DNA of 36,487 nucleotides, from contig JAIBBU010000031.1 in the NCBI GenBank assembly GCA_019694515.1, forward strand, positions 1-36,487, in the 5' to 3' direction. Below the pieces are notes generated by a model, which saw only the letters and a list, made by a program, of their open reading frames with translations, had not been told where the DNA came from and made no database searches. Below, in pieces: positions 16,726 through 25,400 of this stretch (the first letter of the stretch is position 1; each line of letters opens with the position of its first letter). A program made the position numbers and the translations under genes. Source of the DNA: Oligoflexia bacterium (lineage in GTDB: Bacteria; Bdellovibrionota_C; UBA2361; JBGSMV01).

Positions 16726-18687
16726 ATGGTCATGCGGGAAACTTTTTTTGTTCGTCAGGACGACGCTCGCAAGAAGACCGTCTATCTGCTTTTGCTGTTT
16801 GTCCTCTGCGTGGCTTTAATCATTCTGGCGGTTTATTTCCTGCTGACTGGGATCGTGTTGCTGTATCTGCATACGGGTGTGCGGCGTACTGCGTTGCATC
16901 TCGAAATGTTGCGTCCGCAGATCTTTAGCGCCAAGTTATTTGCCTCAGTCGCGATTCCTACCACTGCGCTGGTAGTGGGAGCTGCTCTATATAAGGTGCG
17001 GCAGCTTTCAGCTGGTGGCCCAGCCTTTGCGCGGCTCTTCAATGCTAAGAGGGTTTACCGCGCGACCATCGATCCTGCTGAGCAGCGACTCAACAATGTG
17101 GTGGAGGAGATGGCGCTGGCGTCCGGCATCGCGCCGCCGCTAATTTATGTGCTGGAGAATGAACTAGGCATTAATGCCTTCGCTGCCGGTACCCGCATTG
17201 AGAACGGCGCTATTATAGTGACGAAAGGCGCTCTTGAGTGCTTTAACCGCGATGAATTGCAGGCGGTGATTGGCCATGAATTCAGTCATATTCTGAATGG
17301 CGACATGCGCATGAACGCCAAGCTGGCCGGATTTGTGCACGGTATCGTGGTGCTGCATCTTGTTGGGCGGGCGATTCTTGATCTGGACGGGAAATCTAGT
17401 AAGCCTAGATTAAGGCGTAGCCACAATTCAGGATCTAATCTGATCTATCTCGTGGGCGGCATTCTGATGGCAGTGGGGTGGATCGGCGCAGTTTTCGCGC
17501 GCGCGATCAAGAGCGCCGCGTCCAGACAAAGGGAGTTTTTGGCAGACGCTTCGTCCGTTCAATTTACCCGTAATCCCTCAGGGCTTACGGCAGCGCTAAA
17601 GAAGATTGGCGGACTAGCGGAAGGATCCGTCGTATCGGATCCCAATGCGGAGATGGTAAGCCATCTGTTCTTTGCGAATGGGCTGTCAATTTCGCCCTCG
17701 CGCTGGTTTGCGACGCATCCGCCCCTGCTGGAACGCATTCAGCGATACGAACCCGGCTTTAAAGGCAACTTCGATGAGCTAGATCTCACCGCGCTTTCCG
17801 CCGCAGATGATTTTCAGCCGGTCGCGGAGGTGCTGCAGGCGATCGCTGCAGCTAACGCAATCAAACCTGAACAAGCGGCTGCTTCAATCGGGAACCCCGC
17901 GATGCGGCACATCGAAGCGGTGCGTGCATTGCGCGGTAATATTCCAGAAGCTTTGGAAAATTTGGTGGCCGAACCCTATGGTGCAAGGGCCGTGATCTAC
18001 GCGCTGCTTTTGAGCAGAGATCCGGCGATTAGATCGGAGCAGTCCCCGCTGCTCTTTCAAAACTTGGATCCACATATTCGAACGAGAATCAGTGCCGCGG
18101 TTAACAGTTTGCCGCAGCTGGACCCCAGATTGCGGATGGTGCTGGTGAATCAGTCCATCTCTGCTTTAAGGCAGCTTGACGTTAAGGAGTATGCCGATTT
18201 TAGGGTGCGGCTGGCCGATATCTCAGGGCGCGACGCAAGTCTTTCGATCTTCGAGGTAATGCTGGAGCAGATTTTGATTCGAAACCTCGATCACTATTTT
18301 ATCGAAAGCAACAAACGGCTGCCCACCATTTGCAAGATCGATCTGCTGCTGCCGCAGATCTGCACAGTCCTGGAGTGCCTCGCAGCAGCCGGCCATAATG
18401 AGCCCGCCAGAGCGCTAGATGCATACCGCGCCGGTCTGCGCAGTCTGAAGATCGGGGCGGAAAATGAGCGCAGCGGTGTCGCTGCGCCATCATTACAAGA
18501 ATTCAGGGCGGCGCTGCGGCTTCTGGATAGTGCAAAATTCGAAATTAAGGAGAGTCTTCTCAACGCCGCGGCGCAGGTGGTGCTTCGGGACGGCGAGATT
18601 AACCTTGACGAAGGTGAGCTATTGCGTGCACTGGCAGAAAGTTTGGGAGTGCCGATTCCCCCTTTCTGCCCGATAAATGACAGCTAA
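16726..18687 (+). CDS. M48 family membrane metallopeptidase with TerB-like C-terminal domain
   Basis: This is a membrane zinc protease related to HtpX, probably for quality control of membrane proteins. TM segments are at about 20-48, 70-90 and 238-260. The zinc site is HEFSH (184-188), with Glu270 in SRQREFLAD as third ligand; RNPSGLTAALKKIGG is typical of M48. At 653 residues it is more than twice the length of HtpX. After the peptidase domain (ending about 345) come some 200 helical residues and a C-terminal TerB-like module with VVLRDGEINLDEGELLRALAE (about 618-638). Two in-frame ATGs (16726, 16732) could start it; neither has a clear ribosome-binding site. Confidence 0.9.
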   Translation: MVMRETFFVRQDDARKKTVYLLLLFVLCVALIILAVYFLLTGIVLLYLHTGVRRTALHLEMLRPQIFSAKLFASVAIPTTALVVGAALYKVRQLSAGGPAFARLFNAKRVYRATIDPAEQRLNNVVEEMALASGIAPPLIYVLENELGINAFAAGTRIENGAIIVTKGALECFNRDELQAVIGHEFSHILNGDMRMNAKLAGFVHGIVVLHLVGRAILDLDGKSSKPRLRRSHNSGSNLIYLVGGILMAVGWIGAVFARAIKSAASRQREFLADASSVQFTRNPSGLTAALKKIGGLAEGSVVSDPNAEMVSHLFFANGLSISPSRWFATHPPLLERIQRYEPGFKGNFDELDLTALSAADDFQPVAEVLQAIAAANAIKPEQAAASIGNPAMRHIEAVRALRGNIPEALENLVAEPYGARAVIYALLLSRDPAIRSEQSPLLFQNLDPHIRTRISAAVNSLPQLDPRLRMVLVNQSISALRQLDVKEYADFRVRLADISGRDASLSIFEVMLEQILIRNLDHYFIESNKRLPTICKIDLLLPQICTVLECLAAAGHNEPARALDAYRAGLRSLKIGAENERSGVAAPSLQEFRAALRLLDSAKFEIKESLLNAAAQVVLRDGEINLDEGELLRALAESLGVPIPPFCPINDS

Positions 18688-18725
18688 GATGTGGCCTTTG
18701 AAGCGCTGTCCCCGCATATCAGTTC

Positions 18726-19652
18726 TTACTCCGCGACCCATTCCCGTGGTGCTTTTAATACTTGAATCATGCGCTCCTCTGCGCTTTCAGGAGGTGCTTG
18801 GTAATCGTATACCCAGCTCGCAAGCGGCGGCATGGACATCAGGATCGATTCGGTTCGACCTTTGGTTTTAAAACCAAAGTGTGTGCCGCGATCGTAGAGC
18901 AGATTAAATTCCGCATATCGGCTACGCCGAATGGCCTGAAAGTGCTTTTGTTCTTTAGTGAAGGGGAGCTCCATGCGCCGACGCACGATCGGGAAATATG
19001 CGTTTTCGAAGGTTTCTGGAATAGCCGCTACAAAATCAAGGTAGGAGATAAGATTGTCGGCGTCTTCACGGCCTAAGTAGTCGAAGAAAATACCTCCAAT
19101 CCCGCGAGTTTCACCGCGGTGAGGCAGGTAAAAGTATTGATCGCACCACTTCTTGAAACGCGCATAATAATCTTTGCTAAATCGATCGCAGCAGGCTTTT
19201 AAGGTTTGATGAAAATGCACGCAATCATCTTCCACTAGATAGGAAGGGGTGAGATCGGTGCCCCCGCCAACCCAAGCTTTTTGCCCGGCTTCGATATAAC
19301 GGATATTCGCATGCACCGCGGGCACATGTGGCGAAAGGGGGTGAAAAACCAAGGAGGCCCCTGAAGCGTAAAAAGGGAGTTCGGTCTCAATACCAACCAG
19401 GATCTTGCTCATCTCGGGAATTAGCTTGCCGTGAACGGCGCTGAAGTTCATCCCGGCTTTTTCGAAGATCTGCCCCCCTTCCAATACCCGCGAGATTCCG
19501 CCTCCTCCCTGAGTCCCAGCCGCAGTTTCTCGATCCCAGCGATCCTCGCGAAAGCGGGCTGTTGGTTCAAGCTGTTCCACCGCTGTGCAGAGCTGTTCCT
19601 GCATCTTCCGAAAGATCAGAGTGGCACGTTCTCGTATATGGATCTCTGTCAT
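18726..19652 (-). CDS. hemF: Oxygen-dependent coproporphyrinogen III oxidase HemF
   Basis: HemF decarboxylates coproporphyrinogen III to protoporphyrinogen IX using O2. Diagnostic blocks are GGGGISRVLEGG (about 50-61), VFHPLSPHVPAVHANIRYIE, VGGGTDLTPSYL (128-139), LPHRGETRGIGGIFFDYL and FNLLYDRGTHFGF. I choose the ATG at 19652, which gives 308 residues, close to the usual 300. A TTG further upstream (19691) would add 13 residues with no family support. Neither start has a clear ribosome-binding site. It is convergent with the protease gene and divergent from hemH. Confidence 0.95.
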   Translation of the reverse strand: MTEIHIRERATLIFRKMQEQLCTAVEQLEPTARFREDRWDRETAAGTQGGGGISRVLEGGQIFEKAGMNFSAVHGKLIPEMSKILVGIETELPFYASGASLVFHPLSPHVPAVHANIRYIEAGQKAWVGGGTDLTPSYLVEDDCVHFHQTLKACCDRFSKDYYARFKKWCDQYFYLPHRGETRGIGGIFFDYLGREDADNLISYLDFVAAIPETFENAYFPIVRRRMELPFTKEQKHFQAIRRSRYAEFNLLYDRGTHFGFKTKGRTESILMSMPPLASWVYDYQAPPESAEERMIQVLKAPREWVAE

Positions 19653-19807
19653 GGCGTAAGTTACATTCGAAGAGCGGAGGGTCACCGGCAAATATCTAAG
19701 CTGTTGTCGACATATCTCCGCGCCAGACTATCGACAGTCTACAAGACCGCGCTATCGCAGCGGCTTCTGGCTGTGACAAGATTAGTGTACTTGGGGGATG
19801 AAGGAAA

Positions 19808-20878
19808 ATGCAAAGGTGTGTTGGCTGCAAGAAGGACCAGGATAGAGTAGGGATTTTGCTTGCGCAGCTTGGCACCCCCGACGCGCCCACAGCTCCGGCG
19901 TTACGGAAATACTTAAGGCAGTTCCTGGGCGACCCCCGCGTCATTGAGGTCAATCGGGCGCTTTGGTGGGTAATACTAAATGGCATTATCTTGGTAACGC
20001 GCCCAAAGAGATCGGCGCGACTTTATTCCCGGATTTGGACGGAAAAGGGCTCGCCCCTAATGCTAATCAGCCGGGATCAGGAACGGCTTTTAAAGGAGCA
20101 GCTATCGCGGCTAGATCCATCGATTGAGGTCGCACTAGGGATGCGTTATGGCAGCCCCTCTCTGGAGTCGGCGGTTGATCAGCTGCTGGAAAAAGGGTGC
20201 AAGCGCATCCTGCTTTTTCCCATGTACCCTCAATACTGTGCGGCCACCACTGCTGCAACCTATGACTCGGTTTTTCCGCACCTCTTGAAACGCCGCTGGG
20301 TGCCGACTTTAAAGGTGGTTGAACCCTATTTTGATCAGGCTGCTTATATTGATGCGCTGGCAGCTCGAATTGATCAGTTTTATGCGGAGGCCAATCCGCG
20401 TCCCGAGCGTCTGGTCTTGTCTTATCATGGGATCCCGCAGAAATATGTGCGCAAAGGAGATCCGTACTGCTGTATGTGCACAGAGACCACGATGTCCCTG
20501 CTGAAAAAGATTAAGCTGCGGCCGCAAGAGGTAATTCATACCTATCAATCCCGTTTTGGACGCGATCCCTGGTTGACCCCTTATACCGATGAAACGATTA
20601 ATGCGCTCGCCAAGCAGGGGATTAAACACCTGGCAGTTTTCTGCCCGGGATTTACTGCTGATTGTTTGGAAACGTTAGATGAGATCGGAAATGAGGGTTT
20701 GCATGCCTTCAAAGAGCATGGCGGTGAGACTCTAAAGCTAATTCCTTCACTCAATCAGCACCCAGCTTGGATTGAGGCGATGGTGCAGATTGTGAAAAAG
20801 GAGGCCGGTCACTGGCTGGATTGCGGGGCTGCCGGAATCAAAGAGGCGGTCAACTGTCCTGTGCGTTGGGAGATTTGA
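19808..20878 (+). CDS. hemH: Ferrochelatase HemH
   Basis: HemH inserts ferrous iron into protoporphyrin IX, the last step of protohaem synthesis. The N-terminal GILLAQLGTPDAPTAPALR (15-33) is the porphyrin-site signature. The catalytic His is His207 in LSYHGIPQKYV. TYQSRFGRDPWLTPYT and CPGFTADCLETLDEI, which contains the metal-path Glu, follow. The Cys-rich stretch DPYCCMC (218-224) and the N-terminal CVGC are noticeable; some bacterial ferrochelatases bind [2Fe-2S] clusters, but whether this one does cannot be said. An AAGGA lies very close to the ATG. The gene is divergent from hemF. Confidence 0.96.
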   Translation: MQRCVGCKKDQDRVGILLAQLGTPDAPTAPALRKYLRQFLGDPRVIEVNRALWWVILNGIILVTRPKRSARLYSRIWTEKGSPLMLISRDQERLLKEQLSRLDPSIEVALGMRYGSPSLESAVDQLLEKGCKRILLFPMYPQYCAATTAATYDSVFPHLLKRRWVPTLKVVEPYFDQAAYIDALAARIDQFYAEANPRPERLVLSYHGIPQKYVRKGDPYCCMCTETTMSLLKKIKLRPQEVIHTYQSRFGRDPWLTPYTDETINALAKQGIKHLAVFCPGFTADCLETLDEIGNEGLHAFKEHGGETLKLIPSLNQHPAWIEAMVQIVKKEAGHWLDCGAAGIKEAVNCPVRWEI

Positions 20879-20967
20879 GTGAGAGGTCGTCGCAAGAGTT
20901 CCCTTGGGAAGCGAGCCTAATCTGATTGCTGCAGCTATCGGGGAACGGTGCGACCGGCCACGCGCTT

Positions 20968-22221
20968 CTACGCTTGCGCGGATTCTTTGATTTCGCCAAC
21001 AGTATCTGTGAACTCCACTTCTAGCTGGTCGAACACCTCCTGAAGAGCGGATACCAACTGATCCGCCATGGCCGCGGTGTGCAGTGGCGAAGGTGTGACC
21101 CGCAGCCGCTCTGTTCCTCGCGGTACGGTAGGATAGTTGATCGGCTGAATGTAGATCCTGTGCTTCTCAAGCAGCAAATCCGCCGCCTGTTTGCAAAGTC
21201 TTGAGTCTCCGACCATTACCGGCAAGATATGACTTTCAGTCTTCAGCAGCGGGATTCCGGCCTGGTCCAGCATCTCGCGCACCATGCCCACGGTTCTGAA
21301 GAGATTGGTCCTTTCAGCGCTATGTGTCTTTAAATATCTGACACTAGCTAGCGCTCCTGCGGCCACTACTGGCGGCATGCTGGTGGTAAAGATGAAGCCG
21401 TTGCCATAACTGCGAATCACGTCGATCAAATCAGCGCCTCCTGTGACGAAACCGCCCACGACGCCGAAGCCTTTTCCTAAGCCCCCTTGAATCACATCGA
21501 AGAAGTTCAAAAGATCTTCCCGTTCCGCGAGGCCGCCGCCGCGTGGACCATAAAGGCCCACAGCATGCGTTTCGTCCAGGTAGGTCAATGCCCCGTATTT
21601 CCGCGCCACATTGGCTAGCTCAAGCATCGGCGCAATATCTCCGCCCATTGAATAGACCGATTCAAAAGCTACGATTTTGGGCTGTTCGGCGGGAGCGGCG
21701 CGCAGTTTCTTTTCTAGATCGTCCGGATCGCTGTGCTGGAAGATGTGCTTCTCCGCCCCGCTGTGTCGGATGCCCTCGATCATCGAAGCATGATTGTGAG
21801 AGTCTGAGTAAATGATGCAATTCGGAAGCACTCGGCCAAGGGTGCTGAGGGCCGTCTCGTTTGCGACATAGCCGGACGAAAAGACCAGCGCCGCATCCTT
21901 ATGGTGCAGATCCGCTAATTCATGCTCAAGCGCGCAGACTAAATGATGGTTCCCGGATATATTACGCGTGCCACCCGCACCGGCGCCATGTTCTTCCAGC
22001 GTTTCGTGCATGGCTTTTAACACGACGGGGTTCTGTCCCATGCCAAGATAGTCGTTGCTGCACCAGACCGTCATCGGCGCTCTTTCGGACTGGAGGAACT
22101 GATCGGCCTCTGGAAACGAGCCGGCTTTTCTTAGCAATTCAATGAACACGCGATAGCGTCCTTCGCGCTTCAGGGTCAGCAGCAGTTTTCCGAAGTGCGA
22201 GTCGTAGTTAAATTCCGACAT
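20968..22221 (-). CDS. hemA: 5-aminolevulinate synthase HemA (C4/Shemin pathway)
   Basis: This PLP enzyme condenses glycine and succinyl-CoA to 5-aminolevulinate, the first committed haem step in the C4 pathway. Blocks include WCSNDYLGMGQNP, GAGAGGTRNISGNH, FESVYSMGGD and DETHAVGLYGPRGGG (Asp216 contacts the PLP ring). The PLP-binding Lys250 lies in GGLGKGFGVVGGF. Family homology starts at MSEFNYD, and an AAGG ribosome-binding site precedes the ATG at 22221 (417 aa). The longer open frame up to 22341 runs into the end of hemB and is not supported. hemB ends 22 bases upstream, so both belong to one minus-strand operon with hemCD. C4 synthases are best known from Alphaproteobacteria but also occur in some myxobacterial-type lineages. 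Confidence 0.95.
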   Translation of the reverse strand: MSEFNYDSHFGKLLLTLKREGRYRVFIELLRKAGSFPEADQFLQSERAPMTVWCSNDYLGMGQNPVVLKAMHETLEEHGAGAGGTRNISGNHHLVCALEHELADLHHKDAALVFSSGYVANETALSTLGRVLPNCIIYSDSHNHASMIEGIRHSGAEKHIFQHSDPDDLEKKLRAAPAEQPKIVAFESVYSMGGDIAPMLELANVARKYGALTYLDETHAVGLYGPRGGGLAEREDLLNFFDVIQGGLGKGFGVVGGFVTGGADLIDVIRSYGNGFIFTTSMPPVVAAGALASVRYLKTHSAERTNLFRTVGMVREMLDQAGIPLLKTESHILPVMVGDSRLCKQAADLLLEKHRIYIQPINYPTVPRGTERLRVTPSPLHTAAMADQLVSALQEVFDQLEVEFTDTVGEIKESAQA

Positions 22222-22243
22222 AATCAACCTTTTCCAAACAACT

Positions 22244-23197
22244 TTAAAATCCAAGACGCTTAGCCGAGCGCGCGCCATATGTGATGATATAAGCAGCGCC
22301 TGCGCGTCTAAACACGTGCCAGGTCTCCACCAGGGCGGCATCGAAATTCATCAGGCCTTTTTCGGCCATGGTGCAGAGGGAGCCGTACTCACCGCTCACC
22401 TGGTATGCTCCTACCGGACGCATGGTCAGTTCATGAATCGGACGAATTAAATCGATTGAGGTGATCCCTGGTTTGACCATGAGCAAGTCTGCACCTTCCT
22501 CAGCGCAGCGCACGCTAGATGCCAGGGCATCGCTGCGATTACGGGGATCGATCTGATATTGCTTGCGATCTCCAAATTGAGGAGCGCAGTCAGCGGCCAC
22601 ACGGAATGGGCCGTAAAAGGAGCTGGCAAATTTGGTGCTGTAACTCATGATTGGAACCGTCCCGTATCCGGATTTATCCAGCACTGCACGTAAATGCCCG
22701 GTTCTGCCGTCGGTCATATCGCTGGGGCTAATTCCGTCGGCGCCAGCTTGCGCGCTTGAGAGTGCCAATGCGCCGAGCTCTCCAAGAGTCGATTCCAGAT
22801 CGGCCTGCCCGGTCTGGTGAAAAATGCAGCAGTGTCCACTTGCAGTGAACGAACACAGGCAGGTATCGATCCACAAATTAATCTCGGCGCCAAAGCGCTT
22901 CTTGATGTTGCTAATGGTGTTGGTATGAAAGGTAAGGTCGAAATGGCTCTCGGACTTCGCGGAAGGCACCACAAAAAGCAGGAAGCTTCTTACGCCGCTC
23001 TCCAAATCATCCTCGATCTGTTTAAGCACGCTCTCGCTGGTATGGCGGTAATTCTCCTTTAGCGAGGGCACCTCTTCTTTGTCTTTTATCCCTTCAACTG
23101 CAAATAACGGCTGAATTAACTGCGCTCTAGAAAATCCATTTTCCGCGAGCATGTCGCGCATGATTTGGCTGTTTCTAATGCGCTGTAATCGTTTCAT
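22244..23197 (-). CDS. hemB: Porphobilinogen synthase HemB
   Basis: HemB (ALA dehydratase) joins two 5-aminolevulinate molecules into porphobilinogen. The active-site zinc Cys triad is present: Cys113, Cys115 and Cys123 in DTCLCSFTASGHC, so this is a Zn-type enzyme. The Schiff-base lysines are Lys189 (MSYSTKFASSFYGPFR) and Lys242 (LLMVKPG). QAGADGISPSDMTDGR and PVGAYQVSGEY complete the signature. The 317-residue length is slightly short of the common 325. Its ATG overlaps the stop of the upstream HemCD-like gene (ATGA), which indicates translational coupling. Confidence 0.97.
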   Translation of the reverse strand: MKRLQRIRNSQIMRDMLAENGFSRAQLIQPLFAVEGIKDKEEVPSLKENYRHTSESVLKQIEDDLESGVRSFLLFVVPSAKSESHFDLTFHTNTISNIKKRFGAEINLWIDTCLCSFTASGHCCIFHQTGQADLESTLGELGALALSSAQAGADGISPSDMTDGRTGHLRAVLDKSGYGTVPIMSYSTKFASSFYGPFRVAADCAPQFGDRKQYQIDPRNRSDALASSVRCAEEGADLLMVKPGITSIDLIRPIHELTMRPVGAYQVSGEYGSLCTMAEKGLMNFDAALVETWHVFRRAGAAYIITYGARSAKRLGF

Positions 23198-24621
23198 TGC
23201 ACTACCTCACTTCTCCATGTGTAATAATCCGGGAAAATACGCACCCGTTCAGAACCGCCCAAAGCCTGCACGATGGTGCGATGGGTATGCCCGGGGCCTG
23301 AGGCGTGCCAGCGCGGCTTGATCGACGGCTGTTGCGACAGCGCGAGCTCAAAGGCCGATCCGCTGCTCCAGAAAAAATGGGTGCGCTGATTCAGATCGGG
23401 AAGATCGGTCTTGGGCACCAGTCTATAGGTGCTAATTAGCGCCCGTTCCGGGGTCGCGATGCCCTCCGCATGAGAAAATTTAAGCCACTCCGTAACTTCT
23501 GGAAAAAGGTTGGCGGGAGGATTGCTGGAATCTTCGCCCAAGCCATCTGCGCTCCCGTTGACCAAAACTCCTCGGGCGGCCAGCCGTTTCCAGGTCTTCA
23601 CACCGGCGGTCCAGATCACGCTGGTAGCGGGGAGTTTTAAATCGGTAGGTAAAGCCTCAGCCTTCGCGACCCAAATTCCGCGGTTGGTCAGCTCCGGCAG
23701 CGGAAACAATTCGAGCCGCTCACGATCAAACAGTTGAGCTTCGCCTTCGTTGGACGGAAAGATCCGTTCGGCCTGAGTTCGAGGGAGAGGGGTGCCGCTC
23801 TGAACGAAAAGTTGCTGGGCAAGGTGGCCGCTCCGATTTTGTTTTGCTCGCACATAGGTCAGATAACCGTACGGCAGACAAAGCGATGTAACGCAGGCAA
23901 ATAGGGGATTGAGTTCCAAGTGCTCGATCGTGCGGCGTTCTTCACGGAACGCAGCCTGAGTAGCGGCGCAGCTGAGCGCCTCAAGCTTGGGTTTGATGGC
24001 GCTGTCAGAGCGCGAGGCCACTATCCAGACTGTGCCCGCCCCGGGAATTGCTGGCACCTCTGAGAGCGGCAGCACGATGCGAGTTAGTGCGCCCAAAGCT
24101 TCTGCCGAGATTTTAGTGAAAGGTTCTGGAACATACTCGGATTCCGAGAGCAGCAGATCTAGCAGGTACTTTGGAATAGCCAACACTTCCCATTCGCTCG
24201 CCCAGAATCCCTTTAAGGCGCTGAGCGCGTCATTCGCAGCATCCCAGTCGATCTTCTGTTCTTTATTCGGAAGAGCATCGGCCAGGAAGGCAGTAACGAC
24301 AGCCGACTGCGTTTCGCTGGCGAAAGCACCACGGAGTGTTGATTTTTCTCTCCAGCCGGCCTTGAGAAGCACTACCGTTCGAATATCTAGCCGTGGCAGC
24401 ACGCCAATGGTTGCGAGCTCGGGGTGAATAAAATCCTCTAGGGAAGCTGATGAAACCAAAGCCGCGTCGATCTTTCTGGTTAATAGGGCGGAGCGCAGAT
24501 CTGTCGATGAGGAAAATGTCTGGAGCGTTTGGCGGCTGTGCTGAGAATTGCCGCTGTCCAGCGTGGTAGCCGCACAGCGAGAGATCAGATCATGGTAAAG
24601 ACCTAAAGTCAGCGAATTCAT
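23194..24621 (-). CDS. Divergent HemC-HemD-like fusion (hydroxymethylbilane synthase / uroporphyrinogen III synthase)
   Basis: I read this as a fused HemC-like (about 1-260) and HemD-like (about 320-475) protein. HemC traces are LRSALLTRKIDAALVSSA with a following IGVLPRLDIRTVVLL, IPGAGTVWIVASR, and REERRTIEHLE followed by SLCLPYGYLTYV, where a Cys sits at the dipyrromethane-cofactor position. The HemC catalytic HSxKDxP loop instead reads VSSASLED and the SLRR block is not visible, so HemC activity is doubtful. HemD traces are ARGVLVNGSADGLGE and FWSSGSAFELAL, with HASGPGHTHRTIVQALG near the end. The identification leans on context: it overlaps hemB by 4 bases and supplies the only missing haem steps. 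I take the ATG at 24621 (475 aa) rather than a GTG at 24681, because HemC-like similarity starts there. Confidence 0.7.
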   Translation of the reverse strand: MNSLTLGLYHDLISRCAATTLDSGNSQHSRQTLQTFSSSTDLRSALLTRKIDAALVSSASLEDFIHPELATIGVLPRLDIRTVVLLKAGWREKSTLRGAFASETQSAVVTAFLADALPNKEQKIDWDAANDALSALKGFWASEWEVLAIPKYLLDLLLSESEYVPEPFTKISAEALGALTRIVLPLSEVPAIPGAGTVWIVASRSDSAIKPKLEALSCAATQAAFREERRTIEHLELNPLFACVTSLCLPYGYLTYVRAKQNRSGHLAQQLFVQSGTPLPRTQAERIFPSNEGEAQLFDRERLELFPLPELTNRGIWVAKAEALPTDLKLPATSVIWTAGVKTWKRLAARGVLVNGSADGLGEDSSNPPANLFPEVTEWLKFSHAEGIATPERALISTYRLVPKTDLPDLNQRTHFFWSSGSAFELALSQQPSIKPRWHASGPGHTHRTIVQALGGSERVRIFPDYYTWRSEVVQ

Positions 24622-24858
24622 TCGTGTTCTAAATCTAGGATACGGCAGATTTGTATGAGCTAAATAGTAATCCAAGACCACGGCAGTCGGGCCAAGTGCC
24701 TGAAATTAGGTCGAAAGATAAAGAAATTCTCCCATTGTCATTCCTTTGTCAGGATTTTAGCGCTGATCTGGTTGGGGCAAGACGGATTGGTTCGTAATTG
24801 CGTGGATCTTATTCAAGAGCTAGACTCCGGCTTTAAGGGTTTTACTTAAGGTTCGGCT

Positions 24859-25080
24859 ATGAGCGCATTTGCTGCTACACATACATTTGGAGACGATACC
24901 TTGAATAAGAGCTCAATTTTCGGATTCCCAACGATTAGGGCGATGATGCAGAAGCGCGCGGAACGGCAGTACGGCGCCCGCCAATTGAATCCCGATAATA
25001 CTCTGGTTTTCCGCCGTTCGATTAAACATCAGCTCCAGGAGCTCCGGGATGCCTCTCGCAAGGTGGCGTTCACCGTTTAG
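24859..25080 (+). CDS. Small hypothetical protein
   Basis: This is an open frame of 73 codons, with AAGG about 8 bases before the ATG and no competing gene on either strand. The product is basic, with a C-terminal half rich in Arg, Lys and Gln (IKHQLQELRDASRKVAF) that could form an amphipathic helix. There is no signal peptide or TM segment and no family is recognised. It lies between the divergent hemCD operon and tRNA-Val. It may be a real small gene or chance coding. Confidence 0.4.
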   Translation: MSAFAATHTFGDDTLNKSSIFGFPTIRAMMQKRAERQYGARQLNPDNTLVFRRSIKHQLQELRDASRKVAFTV

Positions 25081-25173
25081 TTCTTTTTCCAGCCTGTTAG
25101 AGGCCAACCCGCGTCTGAACCTCAATTTTTCCGCGATTTATGAGTCTTTGCTCGCGCTTGTTGGCTGGATTCA

Positions 25174-25202
25174 TTGACTATTTTTTTTGAATCAGGTAGA
25201 AA
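25174..25202 (+). promoter_or_regulatory. Promoter of tRNA-Val
   Basis: TTGACT (25174-25179) and TAGAAA (25197-25202) are separated by exactly 17 bases, and the T-rich spacer is typical. The predicted start site would be about 28 bases upstream of the tRNA. Transcription may continue into rpmI-rplT. Confidence 0.6.
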
Positions 25203-25236
25203 CTGCTCTCCTCTGAGTGCATGACCCGGTGAGTGC

Positions 25237-25310
25237 AGGCACGTAGCTCAGCTGGTTAGAGCGCTTGCTTGACAGGCAAGAGGTCAACAGTTCGATCCTG
25301 TTCGTGCCTA
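25237..25310 (+). tRNA. tRNA-Val (anticodon GAC)
   Basis: A complete cloverleaf is visible. The acceptor stem AGGCACG pairs with CGTGCCT, the D-stem is GCTC/GAGC, and the anticodon stem CTTGC/GCAAG has loop TTGACAG, which gives anticodon GAC (Val codons GUC/GUU). The T-arm AACAG-TTCGATC-CTGTT is followed by discriminator A at 25310. CCA is not encoded. It lies 90 bases before rpmI. Confidence 0.95.
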
Positions 25311-25400
25311 CTATACGATGCGCTAGGCTTTTGGGCTTTGCGATAAGTTGAATTGATGCCGGGTGAAATTTTTAGAAGTTTAGCTTTCGATAGTTAGTTT

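Noticed and set aside
22222..22341. N-terminal extension of hemA to 22341
   Set aside because: It overlaps the hemB 3' end and adds 40 residues without homology; the ATG at 22221 has a ribosome-binding site and matches family starts.
24913..25125. Minus-strand 70-codon frame opposite the small ORF
   Set aside because: No ribosome-binding site or family; the plus-strand frame has better support, and neither is strong.
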